64,000 nt of DNA from contig NZ_BMOP01000015.1 in the NCBI RefSeq assembly GCF_014647135.1, positions 38,864 through 102,863 of the forward strand. Direction: 5' to 3'. Shown piece by piece: positions 63,995 through 64,000 of this stretch. The first letter of the stretch is position 1; every line of letters starts with the position of its first letter. This DNA comes from Shewanella xiamenensis. GTDB taxonomy: Bacteria; Pseudomonadota; Gammaproteobacteria; Enterobacterales; Shewanellaceae. The notes under the pieces were generated by a model that did no database searches, had not been told where the DNA came from, and saw only the letters and a program-made list of their open reading frames with translations. A program made the translations under genes and the position numbers.

Positions 63995-64000
63995 ATGGAC
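63995..64000 (+). CDS. Start of the next gene (first two codons only)
   Basis: ATG GAC at the right edge follows an AGGAG ribosome site by seven bases, after a GCGACC/GGTCGC hairpin. Only two codons are in the window, so the product cannot be identified. Confidence 0.4.

Overview
The window is chromosomal DNA from a gammaproteobacterium, almost certainly a Shewanella. The evidence is the gene complement: a heme-uptake locus in hug order (receptor-HugX-HugZ divergent from TonB-ExbB-ExbD-HugBCD), curli export genes csgEFG, DUF2956 and DUF3144 proteins, a MetJ-controlled NhaC-type transporter, a PsrA-like site before fadD, and dispersed repeats resembling those I associate with this genus. The genus call rests on recognised gene content and protein similarity, not on a search. 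No rRNA, tRNA, prophage, complete insertion sequence or CRISPR array was seen.

Layout. 1-3.7 kb: tail of a DUF2339 membrane protein, metY (-) with a MetJ-like operator, a possible 36-aa protein behind a Fur-like box, and a GreA/B C-terminal-domain protein. 4-6 kb: a 29-aa basic protein and an AraC regulator divergent from an EamA exporter. 6.2-16 kb: chemoreceptor, ApbE-like flavin transferase, MetT-like transporter with a near-perfect MetJ operator, DUF998-like protein, RluF-like pseudouridine synthase, a short inverted-repeat element, LysE exporter, S10 peptidase and a membrane thioredoxin. 16.4-19.6 kb: a PAS/sigma-54 activator and a lone ccoG, linked by copies of one palindrome and a sigma-54 promoter. 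19.9-23.5 kb: fadD-like ligase and an MsbA-like ABC half-transporter.

23.7-32.3 kb is the heme island: receptor, heme carrier and heme-degrading protein on one side, the energy-transducing TonB complex and a heme ABC importer on the other, with a Fur box between. 32.3-40.4 kb: DUF2956, a PuuB-like oxidase translationally coupled to a winged-helix protein, DUF924, a periplasmic solute-binding protein, a stress cluster (SpoIIAA-like plus two UspA), and an aldehyde dehydrogenase/TetR pair with an operator. 40.5-42.2 kb: csgEFG without csgA, csgB or csgD.

42.4-50.6 kb is a coherent regulated export module: membrane histidine kinase, sigma-54 response regulator, two MacB/FtsX-like permeases, an ATPase, a 91-aa membrane protein and an HlyD-type adaptor. 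Upstream of the adaptor lie a sigma-54 promoter and three copies of a GTGTCCGC motif, one of them a perfect palindrome. 51-64 kb: pyrC, small exported and SnoaL-like proteins with a decayed SnoaL-like remnant, DUF3144, a Bax-like glucosaminidase, a nucleosidase/NupC pair, MAPEG, a BtuF-like binding protein following a DUF2235 hydrolase, hairpin repeats, and the start codon of a further gene at the right edge.

The parts most worth a second look are the two sigma-54 circuits (16.4-19.6 kb and 42.4-50.9 kb), the inverted-repeat element at 12.47-12.70 kb, and the nucleosidase with an Asn where the family normally has its catalytic Asp.
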